Shown here: positions 26,749 to 36,249 of the stretch, piece by piece | How positions within the stretch are numbered: the stretch's first letter is position 1 | Layout of the letters: each line of letters begins with the position of its first letter | Assembly (NCBI RefSeq): GCF_900215155.1 | Contig: NZ_LT907980.1 | Coordinates: forward strand, 682,001 to 746,000 | Direction: 5' to 3' | DNA from: Marinobacter sp. LV10R510-11A | Lineage (GTDB): Bacteria; Pseudomonadota; Gammaproteobacteria; Pseudomonadales; Oleiphilaceae | DNA: 64,000 nt | The notes under the pieces: generated by a model | Database searches by the model: none | Seen by the model: only the letters and a program-made list of their open reading frames with translations | What the model was told of the DNA's origin: nothing | Made by a program: the position numbers and the translations under genes

Positions 26749-28571
26749 AGGTGCTCGGGATATCCCCGCTAGACAAGGATTCAACGGTCTCAATTGTTGA
26801 GGATGGCAACATTCTTTTTGCCGCCGGCGAAGAACGTTTTACCAGAACCAAACAGCAGTCTGGCTTCCCGCGCCTGGCACTGGAAAAAGCGCTTGCGTAC
26901 ACGGGGCTCTCCATGAGCGACATAGATCTCGTGTGCTACCCATTCCTCACTTGGGAGAACGAGCAAAAACTGTTCACCAAAAACCTGGAAGATGAGAAAA
27001 CCTTTATCAAAGGTTTCCAGCCAAAGGACATGGGCCCGCAGATTAAAGAAGCACTAAGCCAGGTGCCTGATCGCAATCAGCCCATTCATGGCCTTGAGCA
27101 TCCAAATGCCATTATGGAAAAGGGCTTTCTCCATAACTCCTACTACAACATGGCGGGCGTGCAGAAGCTGGCTTCAAACAACGCGGCGCTCAAGTCATCC
27201 CGACACTGGGGCGAAGGCGCCACAGAGTCTTTCCAGCAATGGGAAAAAGACCTGACTCAGGGCCTGAGCGACATGGGCTGGACCGGCCCGGTTAAACGCA
27301 TGGATCATCACCTGTCCCACGCTGCCAACAGCTTTCTGTGCAGCGGTTATGAGCGGGCACTGTGTGTGACTCTGGATGGCTATGGTTCTGGGCTTGCCGG
27401 TTCCGTCAGCGAAGGGCACGATGGCAAAATTCACCGGCTGCATGGCCTGTCATTCCCGAATTCCCTGGGTACGCTTTACGAGCACGTTACCTCCAGCCTT
27501 GGTTTTAAGCCCAGCCGCCACGAAGGCAAAATTGTAGGCCTTGCCTCTTACGGCGACCCCAAAATTCTGGGGGAGATTCTTCTCTCGCGCATCGAACAAA
27601 CACCCGGCGATTTCCGGATTTACGAAGCCAACAACGTGTTTTTCTCCCGCTACCTGGCGTCAAAGTTTCCGAAGATCGACGTGGCTGCTGCATACCAATA
27701 TGTACTCGAGAAAGTAGCCACCAACTATATCCGCTACTGGGTAGAGAAAACTGGGATCGACACCATCGTACTCTCGGGTGGGGTAACCGCTAACGTAAAA
27801 CTGAACCAGCGCATCTTTGAAATCGAAGGCGTTAACCACATCTTCGTGTACCCGAATATGGGAGACGGTGGCTGTGGTACCGGTGCTGCGCTCTATCACA
27901 GCTGGCCGGGCGGGGTGAAACCCTCCATTACCAACGCCTACATGGGCCCGGACTATACCGAAGCTGAACTCGAAAAAGCGCTGAAGGCTGAAAACCTCCA
28001 ATATAGGCGCCCTGAGAACCTAGCCGCAGAGGTTGCCGCACTGATTCACGGCGGCGAAGTGGTTGCACGGTTCGACGGTCGCATGGAATACGGCCCCAGA
28101 TCCTTGGGTAACCGCTCCATTTTGTATCACGCCCGTGAGCCAGAAGTGAACCAGTGGCTGAACAAGCGCCTAGGCCGCACCGAATTTATGCCCTTTGCCC
28201 CGGTCACCCTCTACGAGGCCCGGGAAAAGTGCTACCTGAACATCAAAGGCGCAGAGCACGCCGCCGAATTCATGACAGTCACCTTCGACTGCACCGACTT
28301 CATGCGTGAAAGCTGCCCGGCAGCTGTGCACGTGGATGGCACAGCCAGGCCGCAGCTTATCCGTCGCGAAGCCAACCCGGGTTATTACGACATATTGAGT
28401 GAATATGAAAAGCTCAGCGGCATTCCCAGCCTGATCAACACCAGCTTCAACATGCACGAAGAGCCCATCGTCAATACCCCGAAAGATGGCGTGAGAGCCT
28501 TCATTCAGGGCGCGCTGGACTATCTTGCGATAGGCCCGTTCTTGGTAAAACACCCGAACCCGGAACATTGA
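26745..28571 (+). CDS. Carbamoyltransferase (NodU/TobZ family)
   Basis: Transfers a carbamoyl group from carbamoyl phosphate, via a carbamoyl-adenylate, to a hydroxyl; here probably on an EPS sugar. The N-terminal Kae1-like domain starts VLGISPLDKDSTVSIVEDG and AAGEERFTRTKQQSGFP, with the metal-site HHLSHAANSF near 185. The middle has GKIVGLASYGDP and VLSGGVTANVKLNQRI. The C-terminal domain (about 430-600) has VVARFDGRMEYGPRSLGNRS and INTSFNMHEEPIV. The 608 residues are full length. It is coupled by ATGA overlap to the WalW-like gene. Confidence 0.92.
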   Translation: MKVLGISPLDKDSTVSIVEDGNILFAAGEERFTRTKQQSGFPRLALEKALAYTGLSMSDIDLVCYPFLTWENEQKLFTKNLEDEKTFIKGFQPKDMGPQIKEALSQVPDRNQPIHGLEHPNAIMEKGFLHNSYYNMAGVQKLASNNAALKSSRHWGEGATESFQQWEKDLTQGLSDMGWTGPVKRMDHHLSHAANSFLCSGYERALCVTLDGYGSGLAGSVSEGHDGKIHRLHGLSFPNSLGTLYEHVTSSLGFKPSRHEGKIVGLASYGDPKILGEILLSRIEQTPGDFRIYEANNVFFSRYLASKFPKIDVAAAYQYVLEKVATNYIRYWVEKTGIDTIVLSGGVTANVKLNQRIFEIEGVNHIFVYPNMGDGGCGTGAALYHSWPGGVKPSITNAYMGPDYTEAELEKALKAENLQYRRPENLAAEVAALIHGGEVVARFDGRMEYGPRSLGNRSILYHAREPEVNQWLNKRLGRTEFMPFAPVTLYEAREKCYLNIKGAEHAAEFMTVTFDCTDFMRESCPAAVHVDGTARPQLIRREANPGYYDILSEYEKLSGIPSLINTSFNMHEEPIVNTPKDGVRAFIQGALDYLAIGPFLVKHPNPEH

Positions 28572-28592
28572 TCTGGTAACGGATGTAACACC

Positions 28593-29720
28593 ATGACAGC
28601 AGCATTGCTGACCGTGACAACAGAGCCAGCCGCCGGGTGCGCAACACTGCGTAGCGACTGGCTGGACTTGGAGCACCGTGCACAACCCACGGTGTTTCTT
28701 TCCTGGCAATGGCTTGGGCATTGGCTCAATGTCTATAAGCCAGATGCGCTGGTGCTTCGCGTAATGGAAGGGGAGCGGCTAGTTGGCCTGGGATTAGTGG
28801 TAGAAACCGACGAGCGCCGCCATGGGGTTCTGAAATCCCGTTGCCTGCGCCTGCACCAAACCGGCCACAAACTGCTCGATCAGATCTGGATTGAGTACAA
28901 CGGATTCCTGGCCGAGCGCGGCAAAGAAGATGCAGTGGCTAAAGCCTGCCTAGAACACCTGTGCGAGGCCATGCCAGGCTGGGACGAATTTGTGCTCGGT
29001 GCTATTGATGCCGAGGAAGCCGACCGGTATGCCAAGATCACCGGCCTGTTCAAGCACTTGCGCTGGGAAGCCCCCTGTTTCGGGGTGGACCTTGATGGCC
29101 TGCGCCGAAGTGGTGAGCATTATCTCGATACGCTCTCTCGCAATACTCGCCATCAAATAAATCGCGCCCACCGGCTTTATGGCGAACGCGGCGAAGTAAA
29201 ACTGGTGCGCCCAGATTCCACAGAAGAGGCGCTGGCAGTATTTGATGCCATCGGGCCCAAGCATCTTGAACGCTGGGGCCACGGGCCAGACCAAAGCGGG
29301 TTTGCCAACCCAGATTTTGTGCGCTTCCACCGGGAGCTGGTTCGAACGCAGTGGTCCGAAGGCGGCGTTGATTTGATTACGGTAATGGCCGGCGATGAAG
29401 AGATCGCCTGCTTTTATAACCTGTTGCACAACCAGGTAGTGTACTTCTACCTGGGCGGCATGGCCGTTGAAAGCGATAACCGCCTCAAACCCGGTTTGCT
29501 GGGCCACAGCCTGTGCATTGAAGATTATCGCCATCACGGCTTTCATTATTACGATTTTATGGGTGGAGATGAGCGTTATAAATCCAACCTGGGTCGTTTT
29601 CATCGCAATTTGGTTCAAATCGCCCTGCAGCGCCCACGCTTCAAACTGAAGCTAGAAGACGTTGCAAGGCGAGCAAAACACCGTTGGCTAAAGGAGGCTG
29701 GTGCAGGCTATGAGCGCTGA
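28593..29720 (+). CDS. GNAT-fold acyltransferase (BioF2-like domain), EPS locus
   Basis: A 375-residue cytosolic protein. The C-terminal two thirds resemble the Acetyltransf_6/BioF2-like GNAT domain: LSRNTRHQINRAHRLYGERG (about 180-199), then ITVMAGDEEIACFYNLLHN with YFYLGGMAVESDNRLKPGLL, and YDFMGGDERYKSNLG near 328. Many EPS and exosortase loci have such proteins, presumed to acylate or aminoacylate a sugar. It precedes and slightly overlaps the FemAB-like gene, and the two proteins share the same fold. Substrate unknown. Confidence 0.8.
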   Translation: MTAALLTVTTEPAAGCATLRSDWLDLEHRAQPTVFLSWQWLGHWLNVYKPDALVLRVMEGERLVGLGLVVETDERRHGVLKSRCLRLHQTGHKLLDQIWIEYNGFLAERGKEDAVAKACLEHLCEAMPGWDEFVLGAIDAEEADRYAKITGLFKHLRWEAPCFGVDLDGLRRSGEHYLDTLSRNTRHQINRAHRLYGERGEVKLVRPDSTEEALAVFDAIGPKHLERWGHGPDQSGFANPDFVRFHRELVRTQWSEGGVDLITVMAGDEEIACFYNLLHNQVVYFYLGGMAVESDNRLKPGLLGHSLCIEDYRHHGFHYYDFMGGDERYKSNLGRFHRNLVQIALQRPRFKLKLEDVARRAKHRWLKEAGAGYER

Positions 29721-30816
29721 TCTCCAAACACAGGCGTCAAGATTTAACATATTTCCGAAACACGAATACGACCGGTATGTGGCTAGCCATCCACAGGCAA
29801 CGCCGTATCACCGCAGCGCCTGGCTGCAGGCCACAGAACGTGCCTATGGCCATACCGGCTGGCTGATAACCGTTCACCACAACGGAAGCCTGTGTGGTGT
29901 GCTGCCCTTGGTCGAAGTAAAACCACCCATCGGAACAGCAAGCCTGGTCTCTCTGCCATTCTGCGATCTGGCCGGTGCACTGGCAGACAGCGCAGACATT
30001 GCCGAACGGCTGATTGCCGAAGCCAAAACACTGGCAAAGACCAATCGCATCAAAATCTTGGAAATCCGTGAAGGCGGAGCTGTATTGGAAAGAGAAGCTG
30101 CGCTGGAAACCGAACAAACAGCCCAGGCGCTGCCAGGCAACACAAAAGTGCGAATGCTGTGTGATTTACCAGAAAGCAGCGAGGCCCTGTTCAAAAGCTA
30201 CAAGCCCAAGCTACGCAGCCAGATTCGCAAGGCGGAGAAAAACGGCCTCAGGTCTGAACTGCGCACAGAAGCGGATGCCGTAAACCTCTTTTACGACGTG
30301 TTCGCCCAGAACATGCGAAGGCTAGGCTCGCCTGTGCACAGCTTGCAGTGGTTTCAGGAGTTGAAGGCCGCTTACGGTGAGCACATGGTGATTGGCGTGG
30401 TGTTTCAGAACGATACGCCCGTAGGCGCCGGCATTGTTCTGCTTGGCGGCAAACAAGCCTGCATTCCCTGGGCCTCTACACTGGAAGAGTTCAACCGACT
30501 AGCGCCCAATATGCTGCTGTATTGGACCCTGCTAAGCCACGTGTGTGATCTGGGCTATACCCAGTTCGACTTTGGCCGCTCCACCCTGAATGAAGGTACC
30601 TACCGCTTCAAAAAGCAGTGGGGCGCGCAACCTTATGAGCTCATCTGGACCACTTATCGTAACGGCGAAGCAATCCCGGCCAGCGTGGAGCTAAACGGCA
30701 CTAGGGCATCTGCCACATCCCGGCTAAGGCCCCTAATTGAAAACATCTGGCGCCGCATGCCGCTGCCGTTTACCAACTGGCTCGGCCCAAAACTAAGACG
30801 GTATATCACCTTATGA
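29710..30816 (+). CDS. FemAB-family XrtA-system protein (TIGR03019 type)
   Basis: GNAT-like FemAB protein regularly found in exosortase A loci; presumed to attach an acyl or amino-acid group to an EPS precursor. ATG 29710 lies 12 bases after AAGGAGG; a GTG at 29701 is too close to that site. Landmarks are YHRSAWLQATERAYGHTGW, the FKSYKPKLRSQIRKAEKNG basic helix near 160, and the FDFGRSTLNEGTYRFKKQWG motif near 296-315, typical of this family. 368 residues. The start overlaps the previous gene's end, and its stop overlaps the GT2-GT4 gene. Confidence 0.88.
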   Translation: MSADLQTQASRFNIFPKHEYDRYVASHPQATPYHRSAWLQATERAYGHTGWLITVHHNGSLCGVLPLVEVKPPIGTASLVSLPFCDLAGALADSADIAERLIAEAKTLAKTNRIKILEIREGGAVLEREAALETEQTAQALPGNTKVRMLCDLPESSEALFKSYKPKLRSQIRKAEKNGLRSELRTEADAVNLFYDVFAQNMRRLGSPVHSLQWFQELKAAYGEHMVIGVVFQNDTPVGAGIVLLGGKQACIPWASTLEEFNRLAPNMLLYWTLLSHVCDLGYTQFDFGRSTLNEGTYRFKKQWGAQPYELIWTTYRNGEAIPASVELNGTRASATSRLRPLIENIWRRMPLPFTNWLGPKLRRYITL

Positions 30817-33170
30817 CGTTTGTACTGCTGATAACACTGCTTTGCCTTGCGGTTCCCGTGTACGTGTACTTCGGGTACCCGGCCTTACTGTGGCTGCTAA
30901 CCCGGGGCCTGCCGGAGATCACTCACCGTCGCGGCGAGCACAAACCTTCCGTTGCTCTGGTTATCTCCTGCTACAACGAAGAAAGCGTGATCCGCGAGAA
31001 ACTGCAGAACGCTTTGGAGCTAGATTACCCAGAAGAACTGCTTCAAATCATCGTAGTATCAGACGGCTCAGACGATGGAACCGATGAGGCAGCAAAAGAG
31101 TTTAAGGACGAGCGTATCTTGCTCATTCGCCAAGAAGGCCGGCTAGGTAAAACCATGGGCATCAACTTGGCCATGGAGCAGATTGAAGCCGACATAACCG
31201 TGTTCAGCGACGCCAATGCCATGTACGCCAGCGACGCAATCAGCAAACTGGTGCGCAACTTTGCAGATCTGGATGTGGGCTATGCAGTGGGTGCCGCCTT
31301 ATACACAGACGGCAACCAAGGCGCCAGCGCCCGCAATGAAAACCTCTACTGGCGCTATGAACTGGCCATCAAAGCCATGGAATCCCGCCTGCATTCCGTA
31401 GTGGGCGGAGACGGCGCCATCTACGCCATTCGCACCAAGCTCTGGGAACCATTGCAGCAGCAGGACATCAACGATTTTGTGAATCCCCTACAGATTATCG
31501 CCAAAGGCTACCGGGGCGTGTTCGATGCCGAGGCCCGCTGCTTTGAAGAAACAGCCGGCGATTTCGACCGGGAAGTGGCCCGTAAAGAACGCATCGTAAA
31601 CCGCAGCATCCGCGGCCTGATGCGGGTAGGGCAGGTAATGAACCCTGCGAAAAGCGGTGTGTTCGCGTTTGAGGTTATATCTCACAAGTTGCTGCGTTGG
31701 CTGATTCCCTTGTTCCTACTCGTGGGGGTTGCAGGCAGCATTGTTCTGGCCTTTGCAGGTTTCGGACTGTTTCAGCTGATAACCGTAGGGACATTAGTAA
31801 TACTGACGCTTACGCTTGTAGGGCACCTATCGGATAACCGCAACCAACTGCCCACCTGGATTGCTACCCCTTATTACTTTGTGATGGTGAACGGCTATGC
31901 CGTAAGAGGCATTGTGAAGGCGGTTCAGGGGCGGACCCAAGTAACGTGGAATAGTGCACGAAACACCGAAAAAGGAAACTTCAGAGTGTCGGAATCAGTG
32001 TCAGAGTCAGAGAGAAAGCTGCGCGTACTTCAGTTCATAACCCCAGCGGGTTTCTATGGGGCAGAGCGCTGGGTTCTTGCCATGGCCAACAACATCAACC
32101 ATGACGACGTTATCTGTGATCTCGCGGTTACTCGGGAATCTCCTGATCAAGACCTATCCGTGGCCGAATATTATCCTCACGATCACGGCCAGCAGGTTCA
32201 CTACCTGGATATGCACGGCCGTTTCGATTTCCGGGTAGTTGGCAGGTTGTGCAAAGTCATACGCGAAAATCAGATTGACGTTATTCATACCCACGGATAC
32301 AAATCCGACATATTAGGGCTTCTCGCGGCTAAGCGCGCAGGCATTGCCTGTGTGAGCACCCCTCACGGTTTCTCGGGCGATGTTGGCTTCAAGCTTGCGA
32401 CATTTATCCGCATTGGCACTCATATACTTCGCTACTTTGACCAGGTCGTTCCTCTTTCCGAGGAGCTTATGGAAGATATGAAGCGGTTCAAAGTGCCCGA
32501 GTCTAAAACGTCCTTTATTCGGAACGGCGTTGATCTCACGGAAATTGACGCAGCGCTGGCAAATCTGCCAGAAGATAGGGGCCCCGATACAGACTCCCGA
32601 ATCATCGGCTTTATTGGCCAGATGATTCCCCGGAAAGGCATCCCAGACCTTATCGAGGTTTTTGATCAGCTCTATCAACAGGAGCCAGACCTGCGTTTGC
32701 AACTTCTCGGTGATGGCAGCCAAAGGCAGGAACTGGAACGCCAGGCCGCAGCGTTGAGTAGTGTAAATGCTGTTGAGTTTTTGGGTTTTCGCAGCGACCG
32801 GTTGGCACTGCTCTCAAAGTTTAGCCTGTTTGTCATGACCTCCTCACTGGAAGGCATTCCCCGGTGCATGATGGAAGCCATGGCAGTCGGTGTTCCGGTG
32901 GTTGCCTATGACATTCCCGGTGTTGATCAGCTGGTGGAACATGGCAAAACCGGGCTACTTGCACCGTTTGGTGACAAGGCCGCGCTAGCGGCCTGCTGCA
33001 AACAATTTCTCGGTGATCCCGAGTTAGCGGCGACCCTCAGCCGCAATGCCCGGAAAATGATAAATGTGCGTTATTCCGCTGCCCGGATGGCGAACGAGTA
33101 TGAGGATCTGTTCCGAACGCTGACAGGCAAAGCCAAAGAAATACCATCGCCTCAAATGGATGCCAACTGA
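30813..33170 (+). CDS. Fused GT2-GT4 bifunctional glycosyltransferase
   Basis: One 785-residue frame carries two different glycosyltransferases. Residues 1-370 are a membrane GT2 enzyme: an N-terminal helix, VALVISCYNEESVIREKL, VVSDGSDDGTDEA, the FSDANAMY metal-site region, GGDGAIYAIR, and three to four helices near 295-370. After a linker rich in Ser and Glu (about 385-405), a GT-B fold GT4 enzyme begins LRVLQFITPAGFYGAERWVL. It includes HTHGYKSDILG, IGFIGQMIPRKGIPDLIEVF and the nucleotide-sugar site SSLEGIPRCMMEAMAVGVPVV. Both active sites look intact, so it may add two consecutive sugars. I see no frameshift or internal ribosome site that would split it. Confidence 0.88.
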   Translation: MTFVLLITLLCLAVPVYVYFGYPALLWLLTRGLPEITHRRGEHKPSVALVISCYNEESVIREKLQNALELDYPEELLQIIVVSDGSDDGTDEAAKEFKDERILLIRQEGRLGKTMGINLAMEQIEADITVFSDANAMYASDAISKLVRNFADLDVGYAVGAALYTDGNQGASARNENLYWRYELAIKAMESRLHSVVGGDGAIYAIRTKLWEPLQQQDINDFVNPLQIIAKGYRGVFDAEARCFEETAGDFDREVARKERIVNRSIRGLMRVGQVMNPAKSGVFAFEVISHKLLRWLIPLFLLVGVAGSIVLAFAGFGLFQLITVGTLVILTLTLVGHLSDNRNQLPTWIATPYYFVMVNGYAVRGIVKAVQGRTQVTWNSARNTEKGNFRVSESVSESERKLRVLQFITPAGFYGAERWVLAMANNINHDDVICDLAVTRESPDQDLSVAEYYPHDHGQQVHYLDMHGRFDFRVVGRLCKVIRENQIDVIHTHGYKSDILGLLAAKRAGIACVSTPHGFSGDVGFKLATFIRIGTHILRYFDQVVPLSEELMEDMKRFKVPESKTSFIRNGVDLTEIDAALANLPEDRGPDTDSRIIGFIGQMIPRKGIPDLIEVFDQLYQQEPDLRLQLLGDGSQRQELERQAAALSSVNAVEFLGFRSDRLALLSKFSLFVMTSSLEGIPRCMMEAMAVGVPVVAYDIPGVDQLVEHGKTGLLAPFGDKAALAACCKQFLGDPELAATLSRNARKMINVRYSAARMANEYEDLFRTLTGKAKEIPSPQMDAN

Positions 33171-35065
33171 TGTGTGGACTGGCCGGTTTCCTGCGCACTG
33201 CCTCAACACCTGATCGGGATGCTCACCAGCTTTGGCTGGAGAGCATGGGGCAAGCAATCATTCACCGCGGGCCAGATGCCGGCTCAACGTGGCTGGATGA
33301 TGCAGTCGGGCTCGTACACCGCAGGCTGAGCATACTTGATCTCAGTGATGCAGGCACTCAGCCCATGGTGTCTGGCTCAGAGCGCTACGTTGTTGCGTAT
33401 AACGGCGAGATTTACAACTTTCAGGAATTGCGTGACGAGCTCTTCAGCCAAGGCCATAGTTTTCGCACAAGAACCGATACAGAAGTTCTGCTGGCGCTCT
33501 ACGAACTACATGGCCCGGAATGTCTCCATCTGCTGAATGGCATGTTTGCCCTGGCCATTTGGGATCGCACAGCCCGGAAGCTTTTTTTGGCACGAGATCG
33601 CCTCGGTAAAAAACCACTGTATTTTTACGAAGCTGACGGCCAGTTTGCCTTTGCCTCAGAGTTAAAGGCCCTAACACCTGCACCCTTCGTTAAAACCGAG
33701 TTGCGCTACGACGCAATCAAAGATTTCTTTTTCTACCAGTACATACCGGACCCGAAAACCATCTACAAAAACGTCCACAAACTGGCCCCTGGCCACTGGC
33801 TGATGACAGATGGAATTAGCACACACCAGGAACAGTATTGGGATGTATCGTTCGGGTCTCCCTCAAGCGCTAGCCTTGGCGAACTGGAGGATGGCCTCTA
33901 CAACCTGATTGACGATGCAGTTCGCCTACGCATGGTCAGTGATGTGCCCCTTGGAGCATTCCTGAGCGGCGGAATTGATTCGAGTGCGGTTGTCGGGTTA
34001 ATGGCTGGCCACACCAATAAGCCGGTGACAACCTGCGCTATCGGGTTTGATTCAAAACGATTTGATGAAGTGCACTGGGCCAAAAAAATTGCCGAGCAGT
34101 TCAAAACAGATCACCACGAATTTACCGTTAAAGACAATGTTGCGGAGAGCCTTAGCAATATTGCGCGCTTCTTTGACGAGCCCTTTGCGGATCCTTCATT
34201 TGTTCCCACGTACTTCGTATCACAACTAGCCCGTCAAAAAGTTACTGTTGCACTGGCTGGCGACGGCGGCGATGAGAATTTTGCAGGTTATAGCAAATAC
34301 TACACAGACCACGTTGAAAATCGGTTACGAGGTATGTTCCCCGCCGCACTTCGCCACAGCCTATTTCCAGGGCTCGCCCGCCTGGCAGGAATGGTAAACA
34401 GCGGCCCAACGCGGAAAGCCAAATCACTCCTAGGAACACTGGCAATGGATCCGGACGAGGCTTTTTTCATCACGAACAGCTTCTTTCGAAGAGATGTGTG
34501 GAATGATCTTGTGAAGGGCGAGCTAAAACGGGAAACCCGCGATTACGATCCTGCAGATATCACCCGTGCTCATTACCAGAATGCCGACACAGACGATCAC
34601 CTTTCCAGCATTCTCTATACCGACATCAAAACCTACCTTCCAGGAGATATCCTGGTAAAGGTAGACCGCATGAGCATGGCAAATTCGCTGGAAACCAGAG
34701 CCCCGCTTCTGGATTACAGGGTGGTGGAGTATGCTGCGCAGATACCTGCAGCACTAAAACTCCACGGCAAAGAAAAGAAGTACATTCTTAAAAAAGCGTT
34801 TGAGCGCATGCTGCCAGAAGACATTCTGTATCGAAAGAAAATGGGTTTCTCGGTTCCTTTGGCACATTGGTTGCGCCATGAGCTAAAGCCTATCGTTGAG
34901 CAGCTTTTATTATCTCCAAATAGCGGCGTTGCCAATTTTTTCGAACCTGCAGGTATCCGCAAACTCTGGGAAAAACACCTGGCGGATGACGATCAGTTTA
35001 CGCAGGAGCTGTGGTCTTTACTGACCTTTGAACTCTGGTGGCAGCAGTATCAGGTGAACGCATGA
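33170..35065 (+). CDS. XrtA-system amidotransferase, asparagine synthetase B type (TIGR03108 type)
   Basis: Glutamine-dependent amidotransferase that probably amidates a uronic acid or peptide in the EPS. The N-terminus is MCGLAGFLR, giving the catalytic Cys2 of class II glutaminases, followed by HRGPDAGS and NGEIYNFQELRDEL. The synthetase half has the PP-loop FLSGGIDSSAVVGL near 262 and AGDGGDENFAGY. The 631 residues are full length. Its ATG overlaps the previous TGA, and the next gene overlaps its own stop. Compare the Cys-less relative at 48037. Confidence 0.92.
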   Translation: MCGLAGFLRTASTPDRDAHQLWLESMGQAIIHRGPDAGSTWLDDAVGLVHRRLSILDLSDAGTQPMVSGSERYVVAYNGEIYNFQELRDELFSQGHSFRTRTDTEVLLALYELHGPECLHLLNGMFALAIWDRTARKLFLARDRLGKKPLYFYEADGQFAFASELKALTPAPFVKTELRYDAIKDFFFYQYIPDPKTIYKNVHKLAPGHWLMTDGISTHQEQYWDVSFGSPSSASLGELEDGLYNLIDDAVRLRMVSDVPLGAFLSGGIDSSAVVGLMAGHTNKPVTTCAIGFDSKRFDEVHWAKKIAEQFKTDHHEFTVKDNVAESLSNIARFFDEPFADPSFVPTYFVSQLARQKVTVALAGDGGDENFAGYSKYYTDHVENRLRGMFPAALRHSLFPGLARLAGMVNSGPTRKAKSLLGTLAMDPDEAFFITNSFFRRDVWNDLVKGELKRETRDYDPADITRAHYQNADTDDHLSSILYTDIKTYLPGDILVKVDRMSMANSLETRAPLLDYRVVEYAAQIPAALKLHGKEKKYILKKAFERMLPEDILYRKKMGFSVPLAHWLRHELKPIVEQLLLSPNSGVANFFEPAGIRKLWEKHLADDDQFTQELWSLLTFELWWQQYQVNA

Positions 35066-36207
35066 CGGGCGATAGGAGCAAGGTAGAAGCACGCCCGCTC
35101 CAAAAGCCACTGAGGGTTCTCCACGTTACCTTCAATATGGGAATCGGTGGCACGGAGCAGGTTATCCGGCAGCTCATTCAGGGCATGGCGCCCGAAGGGG
35201 TCGAATCTGAAATTCTCTGTATTGACGGCCAGATAGGGCCTATTGGGGAAACACTCCAGCAGTCAGGTGTACCCGTTCATAAAGTGGTGCGAAAGCAGGG
35301 TTTTGACTGGTCGTTAATTGCGGCCATCCGAAAGCGTTTGAGGGCAGGGCGTTTCGATGTGGTGCATTGCCATCAGTACACACCTTGGTTTTATGGCTGG
35401 CTTGGGGCTATAGGTACGCGGGCGCGCGTCGTGTTTACCGAGCATGGCCGCTTCTATCCAGACCGCTATCGCTATAAAGCTGCACTTATTAATCCACTTG
35501 TTGCCTTGCTAACGCCGGCTGTTATCGCCATTTCGGAAGCAACAAAGGAAGCGCTCACAAAGTATGAGTTCATTCCAGGGCGCAAAATCCGGGTAATCTA
35601 TAACGGAATCGCTCCGCTGAACCGGAACGAGTGTGAAGCTCAAAGAGTTCGTGAGGAACTCGGAATACCCCCTGAGGCATTTGTTGTAGGAACGGTTTCC
35701 CGGCTGGATCCGGTAAAGAACCAAAAGATGATGCTCACAGCATTTCATGCATTTTCGGAAAAGCACCCGGATGCCTATTTGTTGATGGTGGGTGATGGTC
35801 CTGATAAAGCAATGCTTGTGGCGTTGGCTGGTCAACTTGGTATTAGCGGTCGCACCATATTCACCGGCTTCCTCAATCGGCCGGAACACCATTTGTCAGC
35901 AATGGATGTTTTTCTTCTTTCCTCTCATACAGAAGGTACATCCATGACACTACTTGAGGCCATGAGTTTGGGGATACCAGCGATAGCGACCCGGGTGGGT
36001 GGTAACCCTGAAATCATTGAGAACGGTGTAACCGGGATACTGACAGAACCAGACCGGTACCAATTCTTCGCATCAGCTTTAGAAATCCTGCATAAGGACG
36101 CATCTCTTAGAAGTTGTCTGGGAAGTGCTGCTCTCCAACGCTTTCAAGACCGGTTCAGTGCAAGGGCAATGGTCTGTCAGTATGAAGAAATTTACGGTGA
36201 ATGCTAA
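35062..36207 (+). CDS. GT4-family glycosyltransferase (XrtA locus, TIGR03088-like)
   Basis: GT-B fold glycosyltransferase of 381 residues. ATG 35062 overlaps the amidotransferase TGA; an in-frame GTG at 35038 is rejected as it would overlap more. N-domain: LRVLHVTFNMGIGGTEQVIR and VHCHQYTPWFYGWLG. C-domain: GTVSRLDPVKNQKMMLTAF, MVGDGPDK and the donor-site SSHTEGTSMTLLEAMSLGIPAI. A decayed relative of this gene sits at 37639, 1.4 kb downstream, sharing both the N-terminal and donor-site regions. Confidence 0.9.
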   Translation: MTGDRSKVEARPLQKPLRVLHVTFNMGIGGTEQVIRQLIQGMAPEGVESEILCIDGQIGPIGETLQQSGVPVHKVVRKQGFDWSLIAAIRKRLRAGRFDVVHCHQYTPWFYGWLGAIGTRARVVFTEHGRFYPDRYRYKAALINPLVALLTPAVIAISEATKEALTKYEFIPGRKIRVIYNGIAPLNRNECEAQRVREELGIPPEAFVVGTVSRLDPVKNQKMMLTAFHAFSEKHPDAYLLMVGDGPDKAMLVALAGQLGISGRTIFTGFLNRPEHHLSAMDVFLLSSHTEGTSMTLLEAMSLGIPAIATRVGGNPEIIENGVTGILTEPDRYQFFASALEILHKDASLRSCLGSAALQRFQDRFSARAMVCQYEEIYGEC

Positions 36208-36249
36208 ATGATCCCAACATCTATATTTCACATCTGGATCGACTAGCCC

